In this document: positions 1-7,642 of the stretch, one piece after another
Layout: each line of letters opens with the position of its first letter
How positions within the stretch are numbered: position 1 is the first letter of the stretch
DNA from: Burkholderiales bacterium
Lineage (GTDB): Bacteria; Pseudomonadota; Gammaproteobacteria; Burkholderiales; Burkholderiaceae_C
DNA length: 47,811 bases
Direction: 5' to 3'
NCBI GenBank assembly: GCA_947464185.1
Contig: CANHVY010000032.1
Span: forward strand, 1 to 47,811
Position numbers and translations under genes: made by a program
The notes under the pieces: generated by a model
Told to the model about the DNA's origin: nothing
Seen by the model: only the letters and a program-made list of their open reading frames with translations
The model's database searches: none

Positions 1-514
1 ACTGGGCGTTGAGGGACTGGCACAACATACGCCGCCCGCCCATGGCCGCAGCGTGCGAGTGCTGGCCGGCGTTGCCGCGCATCGCGGCGGTGGCCGACGT
101 GACCAGCAGCGCACCCTTGCCGCGTTGCTTCATGTACGGGAACAGCACCTGCGCCAGGCGGAACAGGCCGAAGGTGGCCAGGCGCCAGCCCATCTCGAAC
201 TGCTTGAGCGTGGTGCTGGCCAGGCCCCGGTCGCCAATCTGCGCGCCGAGGTTGAACACCGCCACGCCAATCGGGCCGACCTGGGCCTCGATATGGGTCA
301 CCAACTGCTCGATGCTGCCTTCTTCCGCTGCATTGAGCATGAAGCCGCTGGCCGAGCCGTTTTCAGCCTCGATCTCTGCCACCAGCCGGCCCAGCCCAGC
401 TTGGTCAGTGCGGCGCGCCAGGCAGGCGTGGTAACCCTCTCGTGCGAAGCGCTTGGCCACGTGGCCGCCGATGCCGGCACCGGCACCGAGGATCAGGCAG
501 ACGGGTTTGTTCAC
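1..514 (-). CDS. SDR-family oxidoreductase, C-terminal part outside window
   Basis: The window opens inside this gene; 171 codons are visible from a GTG start at 514. The N-terminus has a Rossmann nucleotide-binding loop GAGAGIGG at residues 10-17, followed by a dinucleotide-discriminating region ending in ARR, the FNLGAQ segment that takes the place of the usual NNAG, and the VTSATA strand that normally carries the catalytic serine. Where classical short-chain dehydrogenases have YxxxK, the frame reads HAAAM. This is a divergent SDR subfamily, and the substrate cannot be assigned. It is divergent from a TetR regulator 58 bp away, which probably controls it. No ATG lies upstream in frame, so GTG is the best start. 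Confidence 0.8.
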   Translation of the reverse strand, partial: MNKPVCLILGAGAGIGGHVAKRFAREGYHACLARRTDQAGLGRLVAEIEAENGSASGFMLNAAEEGSIEQLVTHIEAQVGPIGVAVFNLGAQIGDRGLASTTLKQFEMGWRLATFGLFRLAQVLFPYMKQRGKGALLVTSATAAMRGNAGQHSHAAAMGGRRMLCQSLNAQ

Positions 515-572
515 GGCGTGTCCTTGACGAGGCTGCCTTGCTATTGTGAACCTTTCGGTCCAGAATGCAAGC

Positions 573-1148
573 GTGGCCCGCCCCATTGAATTCGACCGAC
601 CCCAAGCCGTGAACCGTGCGCTGTCGCTGTTCTGGCGCCAGGGCTACCAGGCCACCACGCTGGCCGAGCTGCTGCAGACCATGGGCATCGGGCGCAGCAG
701 CTTCTACGCCGCGTTCACCGACAAACGCACGTTCTTCATCGAGTGCCTGGACCTGTGGGCTGCGCGCACGCTGGACCTGCTTCAACGTGCCCGCACGGAG
801 AGGCCACCGATGGACGCCCTGCAAGACTTCTTCGAGCGCAGCTTTGTCGGTGCGCGTGGTGCGAAGGCCCACTGGGGCTGCATGCTGGTGAACACGGTGC
901 TCGAGATGGCCGGCGTGGACGACGAGCTGGCTACCCGGGCCAGCCACCACATGGGCGAGATGCAACGCGTCTTCCAGGCCTGCCTGCTGGATGCAGGCGC
1001 CACGCCGGCACGCGCCGAGGAGTTGGCCGCCATGCTGATGCTGTTCAACGAGGGCATCCGCGTGTCCAGCCGCCGCCGCCTGCCCGAGGCCCAGCACCTG
1101 CAACCCATCGCCACCACCTTTCGCCTGGTCAGGCGCGCGATCGCATGA
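573..1148 (+). CDS. TetR/AcrR-family transcriptional regulator
   Basis: A one-component DNA-binding repressor of 191 aa. The N-terminal helix-turn-helix lies in the first 55 residues, with the typical segments ALSLFWRQGYQATTLAELLQ and MGIGRSSFYAAFTDK, and the C-terminal half is the ligand-binding dimer domain. I chose the GTG at 573 (MARPIEFD...), the usual N-terminus of this subfamily; a GTG at 546 in the same frame would add nine residues. It is divergent from the SDR gene and directed toward the MFS gene that starts 70 bp downstream, so it probably regulates both. An imperfect inverted repeat (GAACCTTTCGGTCC, 548-561) upstream of the start could be its operator. Confidence 0.85.
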   Translation: MARPIEFDRPQAVNRALSLFWRQGYQATTLAELLQTMGIGRSSFYAAFTDKRTFFIECLDLWAARTLDLLQRARTERPPMDALQDFFERSFVGARGAKAHWGCMLVNTVLEMAGVDDELATRASHHMGEMQRVFQACLLDAGATPARAEELAAMLMLFNEGIRVSSRRRLPEAQHLQPIATTFRLVRRAIA

Positions 1149-1218
1149 GCGCCATCCAACCCGCCACCCCTGGCCGCGCTCATGCAAGGCGTGGCTCCGA
1201 CTTGCACACGGAACACGA

Positions 1219-2442
1219 ATGACAGAAAGCAAACGCACCGCCTTGTGGCTGGTACTGCTGGCCGCGGCGGGCACCTTCGCGCTGACCATGGGCACGCCCC
1301 AGACCATGGGGCTGTTCCTGTCGCCGCTGAACACCGCCACCGGCCTGGGCCTTGCCAGCATCAGCCTGGCCTTCGCGTTCGGGCAGCTGTGGTGGGGGCT
1401 CACGCAGCCATTCGCAGGCGTCATGGCCGACAAGATCGGCGCCGGGCGTGTGCTCTTCATCGGCGCGCTGCTGGTGGCCGCAGGCACCTTCATCACCCCC
1501 TACATGACCAGTACCTGGGGGCTGATCCTGGCCATCGGTGTGCTGTCGGCGGGCGGTGCGGGCATGGCCGGGCCGGCCGTGCTGATGGCCGCCACCACGC
1601 GGCTGATCCCACCCGAACGCCGGGGGCTGGCCGCGGGCATCGTCAACGCCGGCGGCTCCTTCGGCCAGTTCGCCCTGGCGCCCATTGCGGCCACGCTGAT
1701 CGTGGGTCTGGGCTGGGCTCCTGCGATGCAGGTGATGGGCCTGCTGGTGTTGCTGTGCCTGCCGGCGGCATTCCTGCTGCGCGGCAACTCGCTGCAGGCC
1801 GCACCCGCTGGCCAGAAGGTCTTGAGCACGCGCGAAGCCCTACGCGACGCGTTTCGCAACCGCAGCTACCTGCTGCTGGGTGCCGGCTTCTTCGTCTGTG
1901 GCTTTCATGTGGCGTTTCTCGCCACGCACCTGCCGGGTGTCATTGCGTCCTGTGGGCTGCCCACCGCCTGGGCCGGCTGGTCGTTGGCTCTGTTGGGTCT
2001 CTTCAACATCGTCGGCAGCGTGGCCGCGGGCTGGGCCATGGGCCGCTGGCGCATGAAGTCGCTGCTGTCGCTGGTCTATGCCACGCGTGCGCTGGCCGTG
2101 CTGGTGTTCCTGCTCGCGCCCAAGACCGGCCCGGTGGTGCTGGCCTTCTCCGCGGTGATGGGGTTGACCTTCCTGTCCACCGTGCCGCCCACCGCGGGCC
2201 TGGTGGCGAAGTTCTTCGGGCCGGCCAACATGGCCACGCTGTTCGGCATCGTCATGTTCTCGCACCAGATCGGCGGCTTCCTGGGAGCCTGGCTGGGCGG
2301 CCAGGTGTTCGAGGCCACCGGGTCGTACGACTGGATCTGGTACGTCGACATCCTGCTGGCCGTGGGCGCGGCGCTGGTGCATCTGCCGATTCGCGAAGAG
2401 CCTTTGCGCCGCGCGGGCGCTGCGGGCAACCCCGCCGCCTGA
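1219..2442 (+). CDS. MFS transporter (12-TM carrier)
   Basis: A major facilitator superfamily secondary carrier of 407 aa in the inner membrane. The sequence alternates hydrophobic segments throughout, and the loop after TM2 carries GVMADKIGAGRVL, the MFS motif-A position. PPERRGLAAGIVNAGGSFGQ resembles the central signature of the oxalate/formate-antiporter-like and related monocarboxylate groups. The substrate is unknown. It starts 70 bp after the TetR gene and runs in the same direction, which suggests regulator-transporter pairing. The ATG at 1219 precedes TM1 by about ten residues, as expected. Confidence 0.85.
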   Translation: MTESKRTALWLVLLAAAGTFALTMGTPQTMGLFLSPLNTATGLGLASISLAFAFGQLWWGLTQPFAGVMADKIGAGRVLFIGALLVAAGTFITPYMTSTWGLILAIGVLSAGGAGMAGPAVLMAATTRLIPPERRGLAAGIVNAGGSFGQFALAPIAATLIVGLGWAPAMQVMGLLVLLCLPAAFLLRGNSLQAAPAGQKVLSTREALRDAFRNRSYLLLGAGFFVCGFHVAFLATHLPGVIASCGLPTAWAGWSLALLGLFNIVGSVAAGWAMGRWRMKSLLSLVYATRALAVLVFLLAPKTGPVVLAFSAVMGLTFLSTVPPTAGLVAKFFGPANMATLFGIVMFSHQIGGFLGAWLGGQVFEATGSYDWIWYVDILLAVGAALVHLPIREEPLRRAGAAGNPAA

Positions 2443-2548
2443 CCCGGGCGCAGGGTCCCTGCGATGGTGATTCACCCGGTGGACGCGCACATACTTCTTG
2501 CTGCAGCTTCTCACTGAATCGATGTCCCCCGGGATGAAAGCACACACC

Positions 2549-3688
2549 ATGACCCCCTCCATTCCCCACACGGCCTTGCAACTGCGCTCGCTGATCCGCA
2601 GCACCGGCGACCTCGAAGTCTCGCTGGTCGAAGTCGAGGTGCCTCAACCGGCGGCCGACGAGGTGCTGGTGCGCATGGAAGCCACGCCCATCAACCCGTC
2701 CGACCTGGGGCTGCTTTTTGGCGCTGCTGACATGGGCACGGCCCGGGCTGGCGGCAGCGCCGAGCGCCCGGTGATCCACGCCCAGGTGCCCGAAAAGTCC
2801 TTGAAGGCCATGGCCGGGCGGTTTGATCAGTCGCTGCCTGTGGGCAATGAAGGTGCAGGCACGGTGGTCAAGGCCGGCAGCGCGGCGGCCGCCCAGGCCC
2901 TGCTGGGCAAGAAGGTGGCCCTCATGGGCGGCGCCATGTACACGCAGTACCGCTGCATCCCCGCCGAGCAGTGCCTGCGGCTTCCCGACGACGCCACGCC
3001 GGCGCAAGGCGCCAGTTGCTTCGTCAACCCGCTCACCGCGCTGGGCATGGTGGAGACGATGAAGAGCGAAGGCCACAGCGCGCTGGTGCACACGGCGGCG
3101 GCCTCCAACCTGGGGCAGATGCTCAACCGCATCTGCCTTCAAGACGGCGTCGGGCTGGTCAACATCGTGCGCAAGCAAGAGCAGGTGGATCTGCTCAAGG
3201 CGCAGGGCGCGAAGTTTGTCTGCAGCACCGACTCACCTGATTTCATGGCCGAGCTGACCGACGCCATCGCGGCCACTGGCGCGACCATCGCCTTCGATGC
3301 CCTGGGCGGCGGCCGGCTGGCCGGTCAGATCCTCACGTGCATGGAGGCCGCGCTCAGCCGCAACGCCCAGGTCTACAGCCGCTACGGATCACCGACGCAC
3401 AAGCAGGTCTACCTCTACGGCACGCTGGACACCGCGCCCACCGAAGTGGTGCGCAACTTCGGCTTCTCCTGGGGCATGGGTGGCTGGTTGCTGTTCCTGT
3501 TCCTGCAAAAGATCGGCCCCGCCGCGGCGCACACATTGCGCGAGCGCGTGGCGGCTGAGCTGACCACCACCTTCGCCAGCCACTACGCGCACGAAGTCTC
3601 GCTGGCCGGCGCCTTGCAGATGGAGGCGATCGCCGTCTACGGCAAGCGCTCCACGGGTGCCAAGTTCTTGATCAATCCCTCCCTGTAG
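2549..3688 (+). CDS. Zinc-type alcohol dehydrogenase / quinone oxidoreductase-like protein
   Basis: A medium-chain dehydrogenase/reductase of 379 aa. The N-terminal GroES-like fold contains TPINPSDLGLL and then PVGNEGAGTVVKAGS, the segment around the substrate cleft. The C-terminal half is a Rossmann domain, but its nucleotide loop reads TAAASNLGQML, unlike the common GxGxxG, which is typical of the quinone-oxidoreductase branch. Zinc-ligand cysteines are not evident, so a non-zinc NAD(P)H-dependent reductase is likely. In-frame ATGs also occur at 2522 and 2534; 2549 gives the conventional N-terminus. The natural substrate cannot be read from the sequence. Confidence 0.82.
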   Translation: MTPSIPHTALQLRSLIRSTGDLEVSLVEVEVPQPAADEVLVRMEATPINPSDLGLLFGAADMGTARAGGSAERPVIHAQVPEKSLKAMAGRFDQSLPVGNEGAGTVVKAGSAAAAQALLGKKVALMGGAMYTQYRCIPAEQCLRLPDDATPAQGASCFVNPLTALGMVETMKSEGHSALVHTAAASNLGQMLNRICLQDGVGLVNIVRKQEQVDLLKAQGAKFVCSTDSPDFMAELTDAIAATGATIAFDALGGGRLAGQILTCMEAALSRNAQVYSRYGSPTHKQVYLYGTLDTAPTEVVRNFGFSWGMGGWLLFLFLQKIGPAAAHTLRERVAAELTTTFASHYAHEVSLAGALQMEAIAVYGKRSTGAKFLINPSL

Positions 3689-3768
3689 ACGTCCTGCGAC
3701 CTCGCTGCACGAGGCTGGCGTGAAGGTGATCCACAAGTGGAGCGTCTGCCTGGAACTGCCCTATGAAG

Positions 3769-4260
3769 TCACGGCCTATGTGAGGTGACACCGCAGGCAT
3801 TGGCCATCGCCACGGCGGCCTGGGTCAGCATCTCCACGGTGCCATGGCCCCGCTGGAGCGCCGATGCCAGTGTGGCCGAGTCGCGAACGTATTCATGGAT
3901 CATGAAGTTGCGCAGTTGGCGGGCTTCGATCCATTCTTCTCCGGAGCGAATCAGGTCCAGCCTCTCGGCTCGGGCGAGGTTGTCGATGGCTGGGCCGACG
4001 GGTTCGGCCAGCCACTCCAGCAGACGGGGAAGAAGTTTGTCGCCCAGCGTGTCCTGCAAACGCCCGAACCGGGCGACGAACGCATCGACTCGTTCTGCCA
4101 GATCTTGGTCCGCCCTCAGTGATTCCGCGCGGTCCGGCGTCATGGGAACGGAGAACAGCCGGACATCCGTGCTCATCAGCAATGCAGCCTCTGCCAGCAC
4201 GGTTTCCGCCAGAAACCGCAAGCGCTCGTCGGGCGGCTTGCGAAGAGGGTTGGATGTCAT
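3769..4260 (-). CDS. hepT: HEPN-domain toxin of a MNT-HEPN (HepT) module
   Basis: A predicted HEPN RNase toxin of 163 aa. The key motif is RNFMIHEY at residues 117-124, which fits the RX4HXY signature of HepT-type toxins (R117, H122, Y124). Known HepT proteins are about 130-150 aa, so this one is slightly long. The start ATG overlaps the TGA of the upstream nucleotidyltransferase gene by four bases (4257-4260), the standard arrangement of these pairs. In the characterised system the MNT antitoxin AMPylates the tyrosine of this motif to silence the toxin; that is family knowledge and has not been tested here. Confidence 0.82.
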   Translation of the reverse strand: MTSNPLRKPPDERLRFLAETVLAEAALLMSTDVRLFSVPMTPDRAESLRADQDLAERVDAFVARFGRLQDTLGDKLLPRLLEWLAEPVGPAIDNLARAERLDLIRSGEEWIEARQLRNFMIHEYVRDSATLASALQRGHGTVEMLTQAAVAMANACGVTSHRP

Positions 4261-4556
4261 ACCGCCACGGCGTCTTGCCGCGCTTGACGCAGCAGGGGTG
4301 AGTCTGGCGAGGCCGGATCCGCAATCAAGACATCGATCTTGCGTAGGCCGATCTGGCGCTGAATGCGTGCCGCAATACGAACCGCCAGCCCCAAAGCATC
4401 CTTGGCGGGTGCGGGCAGTTCCACGAGCAGGTCGATGTCACCGCCCCGAAGGTCGTCATGCACGCGCGAGCCGAACAGCAGCGCTCGTGCCCCAGCGCCT
4501 GCCACTTCCTCCGTGGCGCGCCGGATGCTTGATCGTTCCTGTGGGCTGATGCGCAT
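4257..4556 (-). CDS. mntA: MNT-type nucleotidyltransferase antitoxin
   Basis: A minimal nucleotidyltransferase of 99 aa. GSRVHDDLRGGDIDLLVE begins at residue 29 and gives the GS...DxD metal-binding signature (G29, S30, D40, D42). A third acidic residue, D75, lies in RKIDVLIAD. These are the active-site features of MntA-like antitoxins that AMPylate their HEPN partner. The ATG at 4556 (MRISPQERSS) is the natural family N-terminus; the frame stays open further upstream without homology-like sequence. It is the first gene of the two-gene toxin-antitoxin operon and overlaps hepT by four bases. Confidence 0.85.
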   Translation of the reverse strand: MRISPQERSSIRRATEEVAGAGARALLFGSRVHDDLRGGDIDLLVELPAPAKDALGLAVRIAARIQRQIGLRKIDVLIADPASPDSPLLRQARQDAVAV

Positions 4557-4772
4557 GGATGACGATGTTAATTTCAAACCGGTCCTCGTCCTCGCCTTTG
4601 ACGCAAGAGCGCTTACCGCAGCACTCAAGCATGCGCGCAAGCCCGGGGCGTGGCTGCTTTGACCCTTGGGCTCCTGCGCCAGACGCCAGGGCCCGCCAGC
4701 CGCTTCAGGGTCTTCGAGGCTTGTGCGGGGTGGCGGGGTTCCCTATGCTCCCGAGTCTCGAGGAGACTTTTC

Positions 4773-5402
4773 GTGGACCACATGGACACCCATCAACGCG
4801 GCGCTGTGGCCGCCCGCGACTCGCAGGCACCAGGCCGGCCCCACGGCAACGCCGGGCCGACGCCCTGCGCATGGCAGCGCGTGTCGCTCATCGGGGTGCT
4901 GGCATTGGCGGCGTGCGCTTCACCGCAGACCCCGACACCTGCCTTGCCTCAGGCGCCGTCGGCTGCCTTGCCTCCAGCACCGTCGTCTGCCTCGCCTCCA
5001 GCGCCGTCGTCTGCCCTGCCTCCAGCGCCGTCGACTGTCACGCCCCCTCGTCCCCCGGCGGTTTCCAGTACGCCGTACCGCAACTGGGACGAGTTCCGCT
5101 TGCATGCGGGCCGCCGTCTCGTGCAGGCCAACCCGAGCGGCACCTACACCGGTGCCGTGCCGGAGCCGCTGCTGGCCATTCCGGTGCTGGAGGTGGAACT
5201 CAATGCCGATGGTTCCGTGCGCCGCATCATGGTGCAGCGCCAGCCCAGCCAGGCCCGCGACACGGTACAACTGGCCATCGAGGCAGTCCAGCGTGCAGCG
5301 CCGTTCGGCGACGTCTCGCACCTGCCCCGTCCCTGGAAGTTCAGCGAAGTGTTTCTGTTCCGCGACGACCGCCGCTTCAAGCCGCGCGTGCTGGACCTGT
5401 AG
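4773..5402 (+). CDS. Lipoprotein with Pro/Ala repeats and TonB-C-like domain
   Basis: A predicted lipoprotein of 209 aa. A hydrophobic stretch ending in GVLALAAC is a lipobox, which predicts lipidation of the cysteine. A Pro/Ala/Ser linker follows, built of four imperfect 8-residue repeats (APSSALPP type), and then a roughly 110-residue C-terminal domain with IPVLEVELNADGSVRRI, similar in style to TonB C-terminal domains. The GTG at 4773 has AGGAG seven bases upstream and is preferred; the ATG at 4782 is the alternative. A long arginine-containing N-terminal region precedes the signal. The function is unknown; periplasmic or outer-membrane placement is inferred. Confidence 0.7.
   Translation: MDHMDTHQRGAVAARDSQAPGRPHGNAGPTPCAWQRVSLIGVLALAACASPQTPTPALPQAPSAALPPAPSSASPPAPSSALPPAPSTVTPPRPPAVSSTPYRNWDEFRLHAGRRLVQANPSGTYTGAVPEPLLAIPVLEVELNADGSVRRIMVQRQPSQARDTVQLAIEAVQRAAPFGDVSHLPRPWKFSEVFLFRDDRRFKPRVLDL
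4939..5034 (+). repeat. Four tandem 24-bp repeats inside lipoprotein gene
   Basis: Four near-identical 24-base units start at 4939, 4963, 4987 and 5011. The consensus begins CTGCCTTGCCTCCAGC, and the repeats encode the Pro/Ala/Ser linker of the lipoprotein. The unit is a multiple of three, so gain or loss of copies would keep the frame. Confidence 0.85.
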
Positions 5403-5538
5403 GCGCACGGGGTCCGGGGGCATGACACCTGGGGAGTTGCTACCCTGGAGAAAACCCCGATTCCGCGCGATTCGCTCAAGGTTCGCGGACAGGATGTAAT
5501 GGGGTGTCCTTTTGTGGCCCTGCCAGGAGATCGTTCCC

Positions 5539-6504
5539 ATGTCGCTGTCCCGTCGCTTCTTCCTTGCCGCTGGCGCTTCCGCCGCCGGCGCCTCGCTGTA
5601 CGGCTGCTCAGGCTTGGCTCTGACACCCTCTGCGCCAGTGGTCAGCACGCTGGCGCCGGGTGTGGCCCGCGTGCGCTTCGGCAATGCCACCATCACCTCG
5701 CTGCCTGACGGCTTCGTAGACCGCCCGTTGGTGGAAGGCTTCGTGCGCAACGCCACGCTGCCCCAGGTGCAGGCCGCTCTGAAGGACGCAGGCTTGCCGA
5801 CCGACAAGGTGACCGTGCCCTTCACCCCGTTCCTGGTGCAGATGGGTGGCCGCAACGTGATCTTCGATGGAGGCAACGGCACCTTCGGTGCACCGACCTC
5901 CGGGCGCATGCTCGACAGCCTGAAGGCCACCGGCTTGCAGCCTTCGCAGATCGACACCGTGATCCTCAGCCACTTCCATGGCGACCACATCAACGGCCTG
6001 CGCGACAAGGACGGCAAGTTGACCTTTCCCAACGCCCGCATGCTGGTGCCGGCGCCCGAGTGGGATTGGTGGATGGACGATGCCCGCATGAATGCCGCGC
6101 CTGCCGCGGCGCGCGGCAACTTCCAGGCGGTCCGGCGCGTGTTCGGCCCCGTGGCCCAGACGGTGGAGCGCTTCGAGCCCGGCCGCGACCTGCTCCCGGG
6201 CATCCGCTCGCTGCCGGCTTTCGGCCACACGGCCGGCCACACCACGTTCATCATCGATGGCGGCAGCCAGAAGCTGATGTACTGGGCCGACACCACCAAT
6301 ATCGCGCCCCTCTTCGTGCGCAACCCCGACTGGGCGGTCATGTTCGACGCCGACGCCGAGGCTGCGCGCAAGGTGCGCCGCGCCACCATGGAAATGGTGG
6401 TGCGGGAGAACCTGCTGCTGGCTGGCTATCACCTGACCCTGCCGGGCATCGGGCGGCTGACGCCGCGCGGCACCGGCTACGACTTCACGCCGCTGACGTC
6501 GTGA
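5539..6504 (+). CDS. Tat-exported MBL-fold metallohydrolase
   Basis: A metallo-beta-lactamase-fold hydrolase of 321 aa. The N-terminus MSLSRRFFLAAGASAAG carries a twin-arginine motif (S-R-R-F-F-L) and a hydrophobic region, so export by the Tat pathway is expected; a cysteine at residue 23 (YGCSG) leaves a lipidated form possible. The metal-binding motif HFHGDH is at residues 145-150, and later histidines lie in FGHTAGHT. The start at 5539 has AGGAGA eight bases upstream. The substrate is unknown; family members include lactonases and other ester or thioester hydrolases. Its 3' end overlaps the convergent regulator gene by 20 bp. Confidence 0.85.
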   Translation: MSLSRRFFLAAGASAAGASLYGCSGLALTPSAPVVSTLAPGVARVRFGNATITSLPDGFVDRPLVEGFVRNATLPQVQAALKDAGLPTDKVTVPFTPFLVQMGGRNVIFDGGNGTFGAPTSGRMLDSLKATGLQPSQIDTVILSHFHGDHINGLRDKDGKLTFPNARMLVPAPEWDWWMDDARMNAAPAAARGNFQAVRRVFGPVAQTVERFEPGRDLLPGIRSLPAFGHTAGHTTFIIDGGSQKLMYWADTTNIAPLFVRNPDWAVMFDADAEAARKVRRATMEMVVRENLLLAGYHLTLPGIGRLTPRGTGYDFTPLTS

Positions 6505-7513
6505 ACCGTCGGGGCGCAGGAGCAGACCCCGCCCCAGCCTGGTTGCGCACCTTCCTAAACGCCGCAGGCGCCCGGCCCAGCAGCCGCTGGAACGAGCGTC
6601 GCATGCGTTCGGTGTTGCCGAAGCCGAAGTCCTGCGCGATGCGCTGAACGGAGGGTAGGCCGCTTTCCAGGGCCGCCCGTGCGGCTTCCACGCGCAAGCG
6701 CTCCACGGCGTGTGCGGGGGTGGTCCCGGTCTCCTCCCTGAAGCACCGCGCGAAGTGGCGCGGGCTCATGCAGGCGCGGGCGGCCAGATCGTCCACCCGG
6801 TGGTCCTCCCGCAGGTGCTGCCGGATGTGCTCCAGCAAGGCGCCGAAACGCCCGTCCGGGCGCTGCAGGTCCAGCAGCGGTGAGAACTGCGACTGCCCGC
6901 CAGGCCGTCGTCGCTCCACCACCAGCTGGCGCGCTACCTCCCGGCTCAGGTCCTCGCCATGGTCGCGTTCCACCAGCGCCAGGCACAGATCGATGCCCGC
7001 GGTCATGCCGGCGCTGGTCCAGACCTCGGGCTGACGAGCCACCCCATGCCCCGCCGCGGGCTCGCGCACGAAGATGCGGTCGGGTTGCAGTTGCACGGCC
7101 GGAAACTCGGTCGCGAACTGCCGGCTGCGGGACCAGTGGGTCGTGGCCGCCCGGCCGTTGAGCAGACCGGCCCCGGCCAGCACGATGCTGCCGCTGCAGA
7201 TGCTGGCGATGCGCGGGCCTGAACGGCCGGCTCGCGCCAGCCAGGCCATGAGCCGCGCATCCCGGCAGGCCGCGTCCACGCCATCGCCGCCAATGACCAT
7301 CACCAGGTCCACATCCTTCAGCCGGCGGGGCAGGGCCTGCACGGGCCAATGCACCCCCGCGCTGCTGCGCACTGCACCCGGTGTGCTGCACACCAGTCGC
7401 CAGGTGTAGCTGCCCGGCCGCGCCAGCCGCGCCACCTCGAAAACGGCCATGGGCCCGGCCAGGTCCAGTTGCTGGAAACCGGGAAACAGCACGAAAGCGA
7501 TGCGGCAGGCCAT
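6485..7513 (-). CDS. GlxA-type AraC-family transcriptional regulator (DJ-1/PfpI-AraC)
   Basis: A regulator of 342 aa with an N-terminal DJ-1/PfpI glutamine-amidotransferase-like domain (residues 1-170; IAFVLFPGFQQLDLAGP and the SICSGSIVLAGAGLL nucleophile-elbow region) and a C-terminal AraC double helix-turn-helix (DDLAARACMSPRHFARCF and VQRIAQDFGFGNTERMRRSF). Relatives control amine, arginine or other nitrogen-compound catabolism. It is divergent from a class III aminotransferase 130 bp away, its probable target. The frame stays open far upstream, antisense to that aminotransferase, but the domain begins at the ATG at 7513. Confidence 0.87.
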   Translation of the reverse strand: MACRIAFVLFPGFQQLDLAGPMAVFEVARLARPGSYTWRLVCSTPGAVRSSAGVHWPVQALPRRLKDVDLVMVIGGDGVDAACRDARLMAWLARAGRSGPRIASICSGSIVLAGAGLLNGRAATTHWSRSRQFATEFPAVQLQPDRIFVREPAAGHGVARQPEVWTSAGMTAGIDLCLALVERDHGEDLSREVARQLVVERRRPGGQSQFSPLLDLQRPDGRFGALLEHIRQHLREDHRVDDLAARACMSPRHFARCFREETGTTPAHAVERLRVEAARAALESGLPSVQRIAQDFGFGNTERMRRSFQRLLGRAPAAFRKVRNQAGAGSAPAPRRFTTSAA

Positions 7514-7642
7514 GGGCGGACTATGACGCATCCGCACGCCCGGCGGTTCGGCAGAAAAAGAGGGAACAGCGTCATGGCGGCCTTTCATCGGCTGCTGCAA
7601 GCTATGGTCCACGAACCCCCCGCACGCCTGGAGCGCTCCGCG

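Noticed and set aside
3720..3788. Short plus-strand frame ending in LELPYEVTAYVR, like the tail of a protein
   Set aside because: It is only about 22 codons, overlaps the hepT 3' end and has no start context or recognised family; could be chance or a fragment.
4920..6389. 489-residue minus-strand frame
   Set aside because: It covers the lipoprotein and MBL genes on the opposite strand and shows no family features; codon pattern fits the plus-strand genes.
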